Shown here: in pieces, positions 15,858-22,505 of the stretch
Layout: every line of letters begins with the position of its first letter
Position numbering within the stretch: the stretch's first letter is position 1
Assembly: GCA_913056225.1 (NCBI GenBank)
Contig: CAJXMQ010000010.1
Coordinates: 1-22,505, forward strand
Length of the DNA: 22,505 bases
Reading direction: 5' to 3'
Source of the DNA: an uncultured Micrococcales bacterium
Lineage (GTDB): Bacteria; Actinomycetota; Actinomycetes; Actinomycetales; Microbacteriaceae
Position numbers and translations under genes: made by a program
The notes under the pieces: model-generated
Told to the model about the DNA's origin: nothing
Database searches by the model: none
Seen by the model: only the letters and a program-made list of their open reading frames with translations

Positions 15858-18700
15858 CAGAGAATCTCGGCTAAAAACTCTCCGGTGTGCGAACCATTAG
15901 TTTTCGCTACCTTCTCGGGCGTTCCTTGGGCAATTACCTGACCTCCACCGGCTCCTCCCTCGGGACCCATGTCAATCAGCCAATCGGCAGAACGAATAAC
16001 GTCCAGGTTGTGCTCAATCACCACCACTGTGTTTCCCTTGTCGACCAGGGTGTTTAGCACCAAAAGCAATTTTTGAACATCCTCGAAGTGCAATCCGGTT
16101 GTTGGCTCATCTAAGACATAAATTGTTCGACCGTTGCTTCTTTTCTGCAATTCTGTCGATAGCTTTACCCTTTGAGCCTCTCCACCCGAAAGCGTGGTGG
16201 CGGACTGGCCCAGGCGCACATAACCAAGACCCACCTCGACCAGGGTCTGCAAGTATCTGGCAATTGAATTTATTGGTGCAAAAAATTCTGCCGCCTCAGC
16301 AATTGGCATCTCAAGGACATCTGCAATGTTTTTGCCCTTGTAGTGAACCTGCAGGGTTTCGCGATTGTAGCGAGCCCCCTTGCAGTCCTCGCAGGTCACG
16401 TAGACATCGGGCAAGAAGTTCATTTCAATCCTGAGCGTTCCATCTCCACTGCACGTTTCACAACGTCCACCCTTGACGTTAAAGCTGAATCTCCCCTGCT
16501 GGTAGCCACGAACTTTGGCCTCCTGCGTGTCGGCAAACAACTTTCTGATGTGATCAAAGACTCCGGTATAGGTGGCTGGATTACTGCGTGGAGTTCGACC
16601 AATCGGATTTTGGTCAACGTGCACAATCTTGTCCAATTGGTCAACACCTTCAATTCGAGTGTGTTTTCCGGGTACCAATTTCGCTCGATTCAGGGTGTTT
16701 GCCAATGATTTGTATAAAACGTCATTCACCAGCGATGATTTTCCACTTCCACTCACACCAGTTATTGCAGTAAGCACCCCAAGAGGAAAACTGACATCAA
16801 CGTTCTGTAAGTTGTTCGCCTTGGCTCCGACAACTTTGAGTTTTTCTGGTTTTGGCTTACGCCTCTTAGCCGGGGTCTTTATTTCGAGCTGCTTGGAAAG
16901 ATACTTTCCAGTGATTGAATCTGTGTTTTTCAGTATTGTTTTATAGCTTCCGCTATGAACTACGTTTCCACCGCCAATGCCCGCGGTTGGGCCGATGTCT
17001 ACAATCCAGTCGGAGGCAAGTATCGTATCCTCATCGTGCTCGACGACAATCAACGTGTTACCCAGATCTCTTAGCCTTTCAAGCGTTTGAATCAGCCTTC
17101 GGTTGTCTCGCTGGTGCAGCCCAATGCTTGGTTCGTCCAAAACATATAAGACTCCGGTCAATCCAGCACCGATCTGAGTGGCCAACCTGATTCTCTGTGC
17201 CTCGCCACCTGAGAGCGATCCTGCGTTTCTCTCAAGGCTTAGATAACCAAGCCCAACAGATAATAAGAATTCAAGCCTTGCTCTAATCTCCCTTAAGACT
17301 TGTCCAGCGATTTTTGCCTGTTTCTCGGTTAGTTTGATTTTCTCGAAAAAGGAATAACAGTTGATGAGACTCATCTTCACGACATCATGAATGGATAATT
17401 GACCAACTTTCACAGCCAAAACCTCGGGCCTCAGCCTCGCTCCATCACATTCAGGGCATGGAATCTCACGGAGGTAGCCTGCATAAACGCTTCTTCTGTA
17501 ATCACTGTCGGTCTCGTTGTATTTTCTTTCGACGTAGGGCAAAACACCTTCGAAACCGCTGGTGTAGCGCATATCCCTTCCGTAGCGTGAGCGCCACTTG
17601 ACCTGAACTTTGAAATCGTTTCCATACAGGATTGCTTCCTGCACCTCTGGGGTTAGGTCCTTCCAGGGAGTATCTAAATTGAAGTCCAAATCATCAGCTA
17701 ACCCCTGAAGCAACCTAACAAAGTAGTTATAAAGACCTTTTCCCTGAGTTGACCAAGGAATTATGGCGCCGTCTTTCATGCTCTTCGCAGGGTCGCCAAT
17801 TACCAAGTCTGGATCGACAGCCATCTTCACCCCCAAACCCGAACACTCGGGGCATGCCCCAAATGGAGCGTTGAAACTAAATGTTCTCGGCTCGATATCC
17901 GTGAGGGCAAGTTCGTGTTGGTTTGGGCAACTTAGATTTTCACTAAAGGTTCGTTGTGACCCAGAGTCAACAAAATCAATTACCACTCTCCCATCAGCAA
18001 GATTCAGGGCCGTTTCTATTGAGTCGGTAAGACGATTTGTAATGTCTTCGCGAATTACCATGCGATCGACAACAACACTGATGTCGTGTTTATATGATTT
18101 CTTCAGTGGCTTGGCGTCTGCCAGTACTAGCTGTTCACCGTCCACTATTGCTCGGGCATAGCCCTGAGCCTGAAGTGATGAAAATAAATCCGCAAATTCG
18201 CCCTTTTTTTGCTGGATTATTGGGGCAAGCACCATGAAACGAGTGTCTAATTTCTCAGTGAGGAGCTGGTCCACTATTTGCTGCGGGGTTTGTTTAGAGA
18301 TTACTTCTTCACAGATGTGGCAGTGCGGCACACCGATTCTGGACCACAGCAACCTCAGATAGTCGTGAATCTCTGTGATTGTTCCAACCGTTGATCGAGG
18401 GTTTCTGTTAGTCGATTTTTGATCGATAGAAACAGCTGGCGACAGTCCGTCGATGAAATCCACATCGGGTCTGTCAACTTGTCCCAAAAACTGCCTGGCG
18501 TAGGCGCTCAGAGATTCCACATAGCGCCGCTGTCCTTCGGCGAAGATTGTGTCAAATGCCAGTGAGGATTTACCAGAGCCACTTAGGCCCGTGAAAACTA
18601 CAAGCTTGTCCTTGGGTATTTCAATGTCAATGTTTTGAAGGTTGTGAACTCTGGCGCCTTTAACATGGAGAACGTTCCCCTTTGGTTTTTCAATGTGCAT
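15857..18700 (-). CDS. uvrA: Excinuclease ABC subunit A
   Basis: Damage-sensing ABC-type ATPase that loads UvrB. The 947 residues are of normal length with two ATPase halves. Walker A motifs are GLSGSGKSS (38-46) and GVSGSGKSS (648-656). The two ABC signatures (LSGGEAQR) are followed by LDEPSIGLH and LDEPTTGLH. The first zinc module reads C258-PNQ-H262 ... C283-PE-C286, with a histidine where E. coli has a second cysteine. The DNA-contacting second module begins C747-ET-C750 and ends CEDC. The ATG is 7 bases after the uvrB stop; AAGGA formed partly by that stop codon (TAAGGA) serves as ribosome-binding site. Confidence 0.98.
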   Translation of the reverse strand: MHIEKPKGNVLHVKGARVHNLQNIDIEIPKDKLVVFTGLSGSGKSSLAFDTIFAEGQRRYVESLSAYARQFLGQVDRPDVDFIDGLSPAVSIDQKSTNRNPRSTVGTITEIHDYLRLLWSRIGVPHCHICEEVISKQTPQQIVDQLLTEKLDTRFMVLAPIIQQKKGEFADLFSSLQAQGYARAIVDGEQLVLADAKPLKKSYKHDISVVVDRMVIREDITNRLTDSIETALNLADGRVVIDFVDSGSQRTFSENLSCPNQHELALTDIEPRTFSFNAPFGACPECSGLGVKMAVDPDLVIGDPAKSMKDGAIIPWSTQGKGLYNYFVRLLQGLADDLDFNLDTPWKDLTPEVQEAILYGNDFKVQVKWRSRYGRDMRYTSGFEGVLPYVERKYNETDSDYRRSVYAGYLREIPCPECDGARLRPEVLAVKVGQLSIHDVVKMSLINCYSFFEKIKLTEKQAKIAGQVLREIRARLEFLLSVGLGYLSLERNAGSLSGGEAQRIRLATQIGAGLTGVLYVLDEPSIGLHQRDNRRLIQTLERLRDLGNTLIVVEHDEDTILASDWIVDIGPTAGIGGGNVVHSGSYKTILKNTDSITGKYLSKQLEIKTPAKRRKPKPEKLKVVGAKANNLQNVDVSFPLGVLTAITGVSGSGKSSLVNDVLYKSLANTLNRAKLVPGKHTRIEGVDQLDKIVHVDQNPIGRTPRSNPATYTGVFDHIRKLFADTQEAKVRGYQQGRFSFNVKGGRCETCSGDGTLRIEMNFLPDVYVTCEDCKGARYNRETLQVHYKGKNIADVLEMPIAEAAEFFAPINSIARYLQTLVEVGLGYVRLGQSATTLSGGEAQRVKLSTELQKRSNGRTIYVLDEPTTGLHFEDVQKLLLVLNTLVDKGNTVVVIEHNLDVIRSADWLIDMGPEGGAGGGQVIAQGTPEKVAKTNGSHTGEFLAEIL

Positions 18701-18707
18701 TTGTTCC

Positions 18708-20780
18708 TTAGGCGTGCCCGGCAGATTCCATCTGCCGCACTTCGCGTTTTAGTTCACTGATTTCGTCTCGAATTCTTGCCGCAAGCTCAAATTGTAATTC
18801 ATCGGCTGCCGAACGCATCTGCGCATCGAGCTCGGCAATTGTTTCTAGCAATTGGGTTTTTCCAGCCTGGGCGATCGAACTTCTACCGCGCATGGGTTCT
18901 GCGCTGGATTTACGCTTGGGCTCATACTTGAGGCTTTCTAGCAGGCTCTCTGTGTCTGCCTGTTCCCTTGCTAGCTGATCGGTTATGTCTGAAATCTGTT
19001 TTCTCAGCGGTGTGGGATCGATGTTGTTGATGCGGTTGTATTCCAGCTGCTTGCCCCGCCTGCGTTCAGTTTCATCAATGGCACGCTTCATGGAATCAGT
19101 TACATTATCCGCATATAGGTGCACCTCACCATTAACATTCCTAGCCGCACGACCAATCGTTTGGATTAGGGATGATGTGGATCTCAGAAACCCTTCCTTA
19201 TCAGCATCAAGAATCGCAACCAATGAAACCTCTGGCAAATCCAGACCCTCCCTTAGCAGGTTGATTCCAATCAAAACATCGAAGATACCCTGCCTGAGCT
19301 CCCTAAGTAGCTCCACCCTTCGCAGAGTATCGACATCACTGTGCAGGTAGCGCACACGGACGCCGGCTTCGGTGAAGAAATCAGTAAGTTCCTCAGCGAG
19401 TTTTTTAGTGAGTGTTGTAACCAAGACTCTTTCGTCTCTTTCGGTTCTAATCCTCACCTGTTCCAAAAGATCATCTATTTGACCCTTGGCTGGTTTCACC
19501 ACAAGCTTTGGGTCCACCAAGCCCGTGGGTCGAATAATCTGCTCAACATAACCATCTGATTTATCCAGCTCATAGCTTCTGGGTGTTGCCGAGAGATAAA
19601 CGGTTTGTCCAGTCCTCTCCAAAAACTCATCGAATCTAAGAGGTCTGTTGTCTAGTGCTGAAGGAAGCCTGAATCCGTGTTCGACAAGAGTTCTTTTTCT
19701 GGAAGCATCGCCCTCATACATCCCACCAACCTGCGGAATAGTAACGTGCGACTCATCAACTACCGTAAGAAAGTCATCAGGGAAATAGTCCAAAAGACAA
19801 GAGGGAGGATCCCCCTGTTCACGGCCATCGATGTGGCGTGAGTAGTTTTCAATTCCAGAGCAAAAACCCAGCTCGCGAATCATTTCCAAGTCAAAGTTGG
19901 TGCGCATTTTGATTCTCTGCGCCTCCAGTAGCTTTCCTTGAGATTCAAGTTCACGGTGGCGGTTCTCTAACTCCTCTTCGATGGCTTCTATTGCTTTTCC
20001 CATTCGCTCTGCGGGGGCAACGTAATAACTTGCAGGAAAGATGGCCACTGTGTCCAATTCATTCAAAATTTCTCCGGTAAGTGGATGAATGTTGTAAATT
20101 TTTTCGATTTCATCACCGAAGAATTCGATTCTTGTGGCCTGCTCGTCATACACCGCGATAATTTCTACGGTGTCACCTTTGACTCTAAAATTACCCCTTG
20201 AGAAATCGATGTCATTGCGCTGATATTGAATTTGGACAAATTGCTTAATCAGGTCATCACGGTCAATTCGCTGCCCAACGTGAAGTGCAACCGCTTGACC
20301 TAAATATTCTTTTGGTGCCCCGAGTCCGTAAATGCAGCTAACTGTTGACACAACTATTACGTCTCTGCGACTTAGAAGGCTCATTGTTGCGCTGTAACGG
20401 AGTCTCTCCACCTCTTCGTTGATTGTTGCGTCTTTTTCGATGAAGGTATCCGACTGTGGGACGTATGCCTCGGGCTGGTAGTAGTCGTAGTAGCTAACAA
20501 AATATTCAACCGCGTTATCTGGAAACATTTGTTTGAATTCATTAGCCAACTGCGCGGCAAGGGTCTTGTTGTGAGCAAGAATCAGGGTTGGTCTTTGCAG
20601 TTTTTCAATCAACCAGGCTGTGGTTGCTGATTTACCGGTACCGGTAGCACCCAATAAAACGACATCACTTTCACCATCGTTAATGCGCTGAGCAAGCTCA
20701 TTGATTGCCTTAGGCTGATCGCCACTGGGCTCATAGTCGCTGACGACCTTGAATGGTTTGTAATCTCTTCTGGGTTCCAC
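18708..20780 (-). CDS. uvrB: Excinuclease ABC subunit B
   Basis: Helicase-like subunit that verifies damage and recruits UvrC. The 690 residues include Walker A GATGTGKS (44-51), the DNA-gripping beta-hairpin region YYDYYQPEAYVP (97-108), a DExH-like VVDESH near 340, motif VI QTIGRAARN, and a C-terminal UVR motif (DELQFELAARIRDEI, about 660-680). The start is GTG, because the codon immediately upstream in frame is TAG. No Shine-Dalgarno sequence is visible before it, and coaE ends only 17 bases upstream, so reinitiation is possible. First of the contiguous uvrB-uvrA-uvrC set. Confidence 0.97.
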   Translation of the reverse strand: MEPRRDYKPFKVVSDYEPSGDQPKAINELAQRINDGESDVVLLGATGTGKSATTAWLIEKLQRPTLILAHNKTLAAQLANEFKQMFPDNAVEYFVSYYDYYQPEAYVPQSDTFIEKDATINEEVERLRYSATMSLLSRRDVIVVSTVSCIYGLGAPKEYLGQAVALHVGQRIDRDDLIKQFVQIQYQRNDIDFSRGNFRVKGDTVEIIAVYDEQATRIEFFGDEIEKIYNIHPLTGEILNELDTVAIFPASYYVAPAERMGKAIEAIEEELENRHRELESQGKLLEAQRIKMRTNFDLEMIRELGFCSGIENYSRHIDGREQGDPPSCLLDYFPDDFLTVVDESHVTIPQVGGMYEGDASRKRTLVEHGFRLPSALDNRPLRFDEFLERTGQTVYLSATPRSYELDKSDGYVEQIIRPTGLVDPKLVVKPAKGQIDDLLEQVRIRTERDERVLVTTLTKKLAEELTDFFTEAGVRVRYLHSDVDTLRRVELLRELRQGIFDVLIGINLLREGLDLPEVSLVAILDADKEGFLRSTSSLIQTIGRAARNVNGEVHLYADNVTDSMKRAIDETERRRGKQLEYNRINNIDPTPLRKQISDITDQLAREQADTESLLESLKYEPKRKSSAEPMRGRSSIAQAGKTQLLETIAELDAQMRSAADELQFELAARIRDEISELKREVRQMESAGHA

Positions 20781-20797
20781 CTACAAATCAACCGTTT

Positions 20798-21394
20798 CTA
20801 ACGCTGACTCATTTCCACCAGCTTGTTCCAGGCGATTTTGGTTCTTGCCTCAAGCTCGTGGATATCACAATTGGAATCTATGACAATGTCGGCAACCTCG
20901 ATGCGCTCTTGCTTGGTTGCCTGGGCATTGATTCGCATCAGAGCCTCATCGTTTTTCATCCCCCTGAATTCAATCAATCTTTGCAGTTGATTGTCCTCGC
21001 CAGCCTCTACGGTGACGATTGCATCAAATGGGTAATCAGACTCTGATTCAACCAAAAGCGGGATCATGTAGACAACGATTCCTTCAGTCTCGGCAAATAG
21101 TTGCTTTGATCTGCTTTGAATCAACGGATGCAAGATCTGTTCTAGCTGCTTTCGCTTGGAATTATCTTCGAAAACTAACTCCGCCAAGGCTTTTCTGTCT
21201 AGCTCACCAGTCTCGTAGAGCGCTTGCCCAAAAGCCTCGATTATTTGATTTGCACCATCAGATCCATCTATAACGACCTCACGAGCAACCTGATCTGAGT
21301 CAATCACGGTTGCACCCAATTCAGCAAGAAAAGAGCCCACCGTGGACTTACCACTGGCAATACCTCCGGTCAATGCGACCAGAAAGTCTGCCAT
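20798..21394 (-). CDS. coaE: Dephospho-CoA kinase
   Basis: Phosphorylates the ribose 3'-hydroxyl of dephospho-CoA, the last step of coenzyme A synthesis. The 198 residues contain the P-loop GGIASGKST (10-18), the substrate-side DSDQVAREV (32-40), LAELVFEDNSKRKQLEQILHP and a lid-region LQRLIEFRGMKNDEA. Length and motifs fit the single-domain bacterial enzyme. The C-terminal GrpB-like extension seen in some Actinobacteria is absent. GGGGAG (complement of 21405-21410) is 10 bases before the ATG, rather far. It follows rpsA by 7 bases, the common actinobacterial rpsA-coaE-uvrB order. Confidence 0.96.
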   Translation of the reverse strand: MADFLVALTGGIASGKSTVGSFLAELGATVIDSDQVAREVVIDGSDGANQIIEAFGQALYETGELDRKALAELVFEDNSKRKQLEQILHPLIQSRSKQLFAETEGIVVYMIPLLVESESDYPFDAIVTVEAGEDNQLQRLIEFRGMKNDEALMRINAQATKQERIEVADIVIDSNCDIHELEARTKIAWNKLVEMSQR

Positions 21395-21401
21395 AAGGCG
21401 C

Positions 21402-22505
21402 TTACTCCCCCTGGCTTAGCTTGTCTCGCAGCGCCGCTAAGGACTCGTCATCCGAAAGTGTTCCGGAGTCTGATTCTGAAGTGGTTTCTGCCTGCTTTGA
21501 AGCCTCTGGGACATCAGCTAGACGAGCATTGATGTCTCTGACCTGCTGCTTGTGAAGATCCCAACGCTGCTGCGCCTGAGAGTACTCTGCCTCCCACTTG
21601 GTGCGAGCCTCCTCATAACCTGATTTCCACTCATTGGTCTCTGGGTCAAAGCCTTCTGGGTACTTGTAGTTGCCCTTGTCGTCATATTCCGCGCTCATGC
21701 CGTAAAGCACTGGGTTGAAGTCGGTTCCATCTGGATCAATCTCTTCACTGGCCTGCTTGAGGCTGAGGCTGATTCGACGGCGCTCTAGGTCGATGTCAAT
21801 CAACTTCACGAACACCTCCTGGTTCACATCTACTACCTGGTCTGCATGCTCGATGTGCTTGCTGGATAGTTCTGAAATGTGGACAAGTCCTTCGATTCCA
21901 TCGGCAACTCTTACGAATGCACCGAAAGGAACGGTCTTGGTGATCTTGCCAGGGGTGTACTGACCAATGGCATGGGTCCTAGCGAACAGCTGCCATGGGT
22001 CTTCCTGAGTTGCCTTCAATGAGAGTGAAACTCGCTCGCGGTCATTGTCAATCTCGAGTACTTCGACTGTTACTTCCTGACCAACCTCGACTACCTCACT
22101 GGCGTGGTCGATGTGCTTCCAGCTCAATTCACTTACGTGAACCAAACCGTCAACGCCTCCAAGATCGATAAAGGCTCCAAAGTTCACGATTGAACTCACG
22201 GTACCGGTGCGGACCTGGCCCTTGGCAAGGTCATTGAGAAGTGTTGAACGAGATGCTGACTGTGACTCTTCGAGCAATGCTCTGCGCGAGAGAACCACGT
22301 TATTGCGGTTTTTATCCAGTTCCAAAATCTTGGCATCGATCTCTTCGCCCATATAAGGGGAAAGGTCCCTGACTCGACGCAATTCGATAAGTGAGGCTGG
22401 CAGGAAGCCACGAAGACCGATGTCTACAATCAGCCCACCCTTAACAACCTCGATAACGACACCTTTGACAACGCCGTCAGCGTCTTTAATCTTCTCAACA
22501 TCTCC
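21402..22505 (-). CDS. rpsA: 30S ribosomal protein S1, 5' end beyond the window
   Basis: RNA-binding ribosomal protein that helps mRNA load on the 30S subunit. The frame is open to the window edge, giving 367 residues; the N-terminal S1 domain and the start lie outside. Visible from the N side: part of an S1 domain (KGGLIVDIGLRGFLPASLIE to NNVVLSRRAL), a second (TGTVSSIVNFGAFIDLGGVD to RERVSLSLKA) and a third (PGKITKTVPFGAFVRVADG to RRRISLSLKQ). An acidic, low-complexity tail with NYKYPEGFDPETNEW follows, as in actinobacterial S1. If the protein is about 480 residues as in mycobacteria, roughly 110 are missing. An apparent TTG start at 22382 is internal and should not be used. Confidence 0.95.
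   Translation of the reverse strand, partial: GDVEKIKDADGVVKGVVIEVVKGGLIVDIGLRGFLPASLIELRRVRDLSPYMGEEIDAKILELDKNRNNVVLSRRALLEESQSASRSTLLNDLAKGQVRTGTVSSIVNFGAFIDLGGVDGLVHVSELSWKHIDHASEVVEVGQEVTVEVLEIDNDRERVSLSLKATQEDPWQLFARTHAIGQYTPGKITKTVPFGAFVRVADGIEGLVHISELSSKHIEHADQVVDVNQEVFVKLIDIDLERRRISLSLKQASEEIDPDGTDFNPVLYGMSAEYDDKGNYKYPEGFDPETNEWKSGYEEARTKWEAEYSQAQQRWDLHKQQVRDINARLADVPEASKQAETTSESDSGTLSDDESLAALRDKLSQGE

Noticed and set aside
22380..22382. TTG at 22382 as the start of a 326-codon gene
   Set aside because: The frame continues upstream to the window edge with clear S1-domain sequence, so this is an internal leucine codon of rpsA.
1..22505. Search for tRNA, rRNA, riboswitches, CRISPR arrays, insertion sequences, prophage, defence or biosynthetic clusters
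   Set aside because: Nothing of the kind was seen by reading. Almost every base belongs to a conserved housekeeping gene, and no spacer exceeds 66 bases. I found no undescribed system.

Overview
The window is a gene-dense piece of an actinobacterial chromosome of medium GC (roughly half in the stretches sampled by eye). Three genes point to Actinobacteria: opcA (activator of glucose-6-phosphate dehydrogenase), whiA beside rapZ, and rbpA (RNA polymerase-binding protein). The order tkt-tal-(pgi)-zwf-opcA-pgl facing gap-pgk-tpiA-secG, with uvrC-rapZ-whiA beyond, is the conserved actinobacterial arrangement also known from Mycobacterium tuberculosis. Medium GC plus very little intergenic DNA (about 260 bases in total, longest spacer 66) suggests a streamlined lineage, perhaps a small-genome Microbacteriaceae of the freshwater/marine Luna type. 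That placement is inference from composition and order only.

Layout. Positions 1-7782 are a plus-strand operon for the pentose phosphate pathway: tkt, tal, pgi, zwf, opcA, pgl, each junction overlapping or abutting. Positions 22505-7779 are one continuous minus-strand series: rpsA (5' end outside the window), coaE, uvrB, uvrA, uvrC, rapZ, whiA, sod, gap, pgk, tpiA, secG, rbpA. The two series meet tail to tail at 7779-7782, where the stop codons of pgl and rbpA overlap by 4 bp.

How the genes fit together. Zwf with OpcA and Pgl makes NADPH and 6-phosphogluconate; Tkt and Tal interconvert sugar phosphates; Pgi links the pathway to glycolysis. Gap, Pgk and TpiA are the lower-glycolysis triose module. 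UvrB-UvrA-UvrC form the complete damage-recognition and incision machinery of nucleotide excision repair. RpsA, SecG and RbpA serve translation, secretion and transcription; CoaE completes CoA synthesis; RapZ and WhiA are regulators; the superoxide dismutase sits between whiA and gap with its own small flanking spacers. Gnd, Pfk, Eno and Pyk are not in the window.

I saw no tRNA, rRNA, insertion sequence, prophage, CRISPR array, toxin-antitoxin or defence gene, and no new biological system. The points worth a second look are structural: the absence of yvcK between rapZ and whiA, a Pgi whose motif order is swapped relative to classical Pgi and which lies next to Tal, a contiguous uvrB-uvrA-uvrC cluster, the stop-on-stop convergent junction, and several gene starts that seem to rely on translational coupling.
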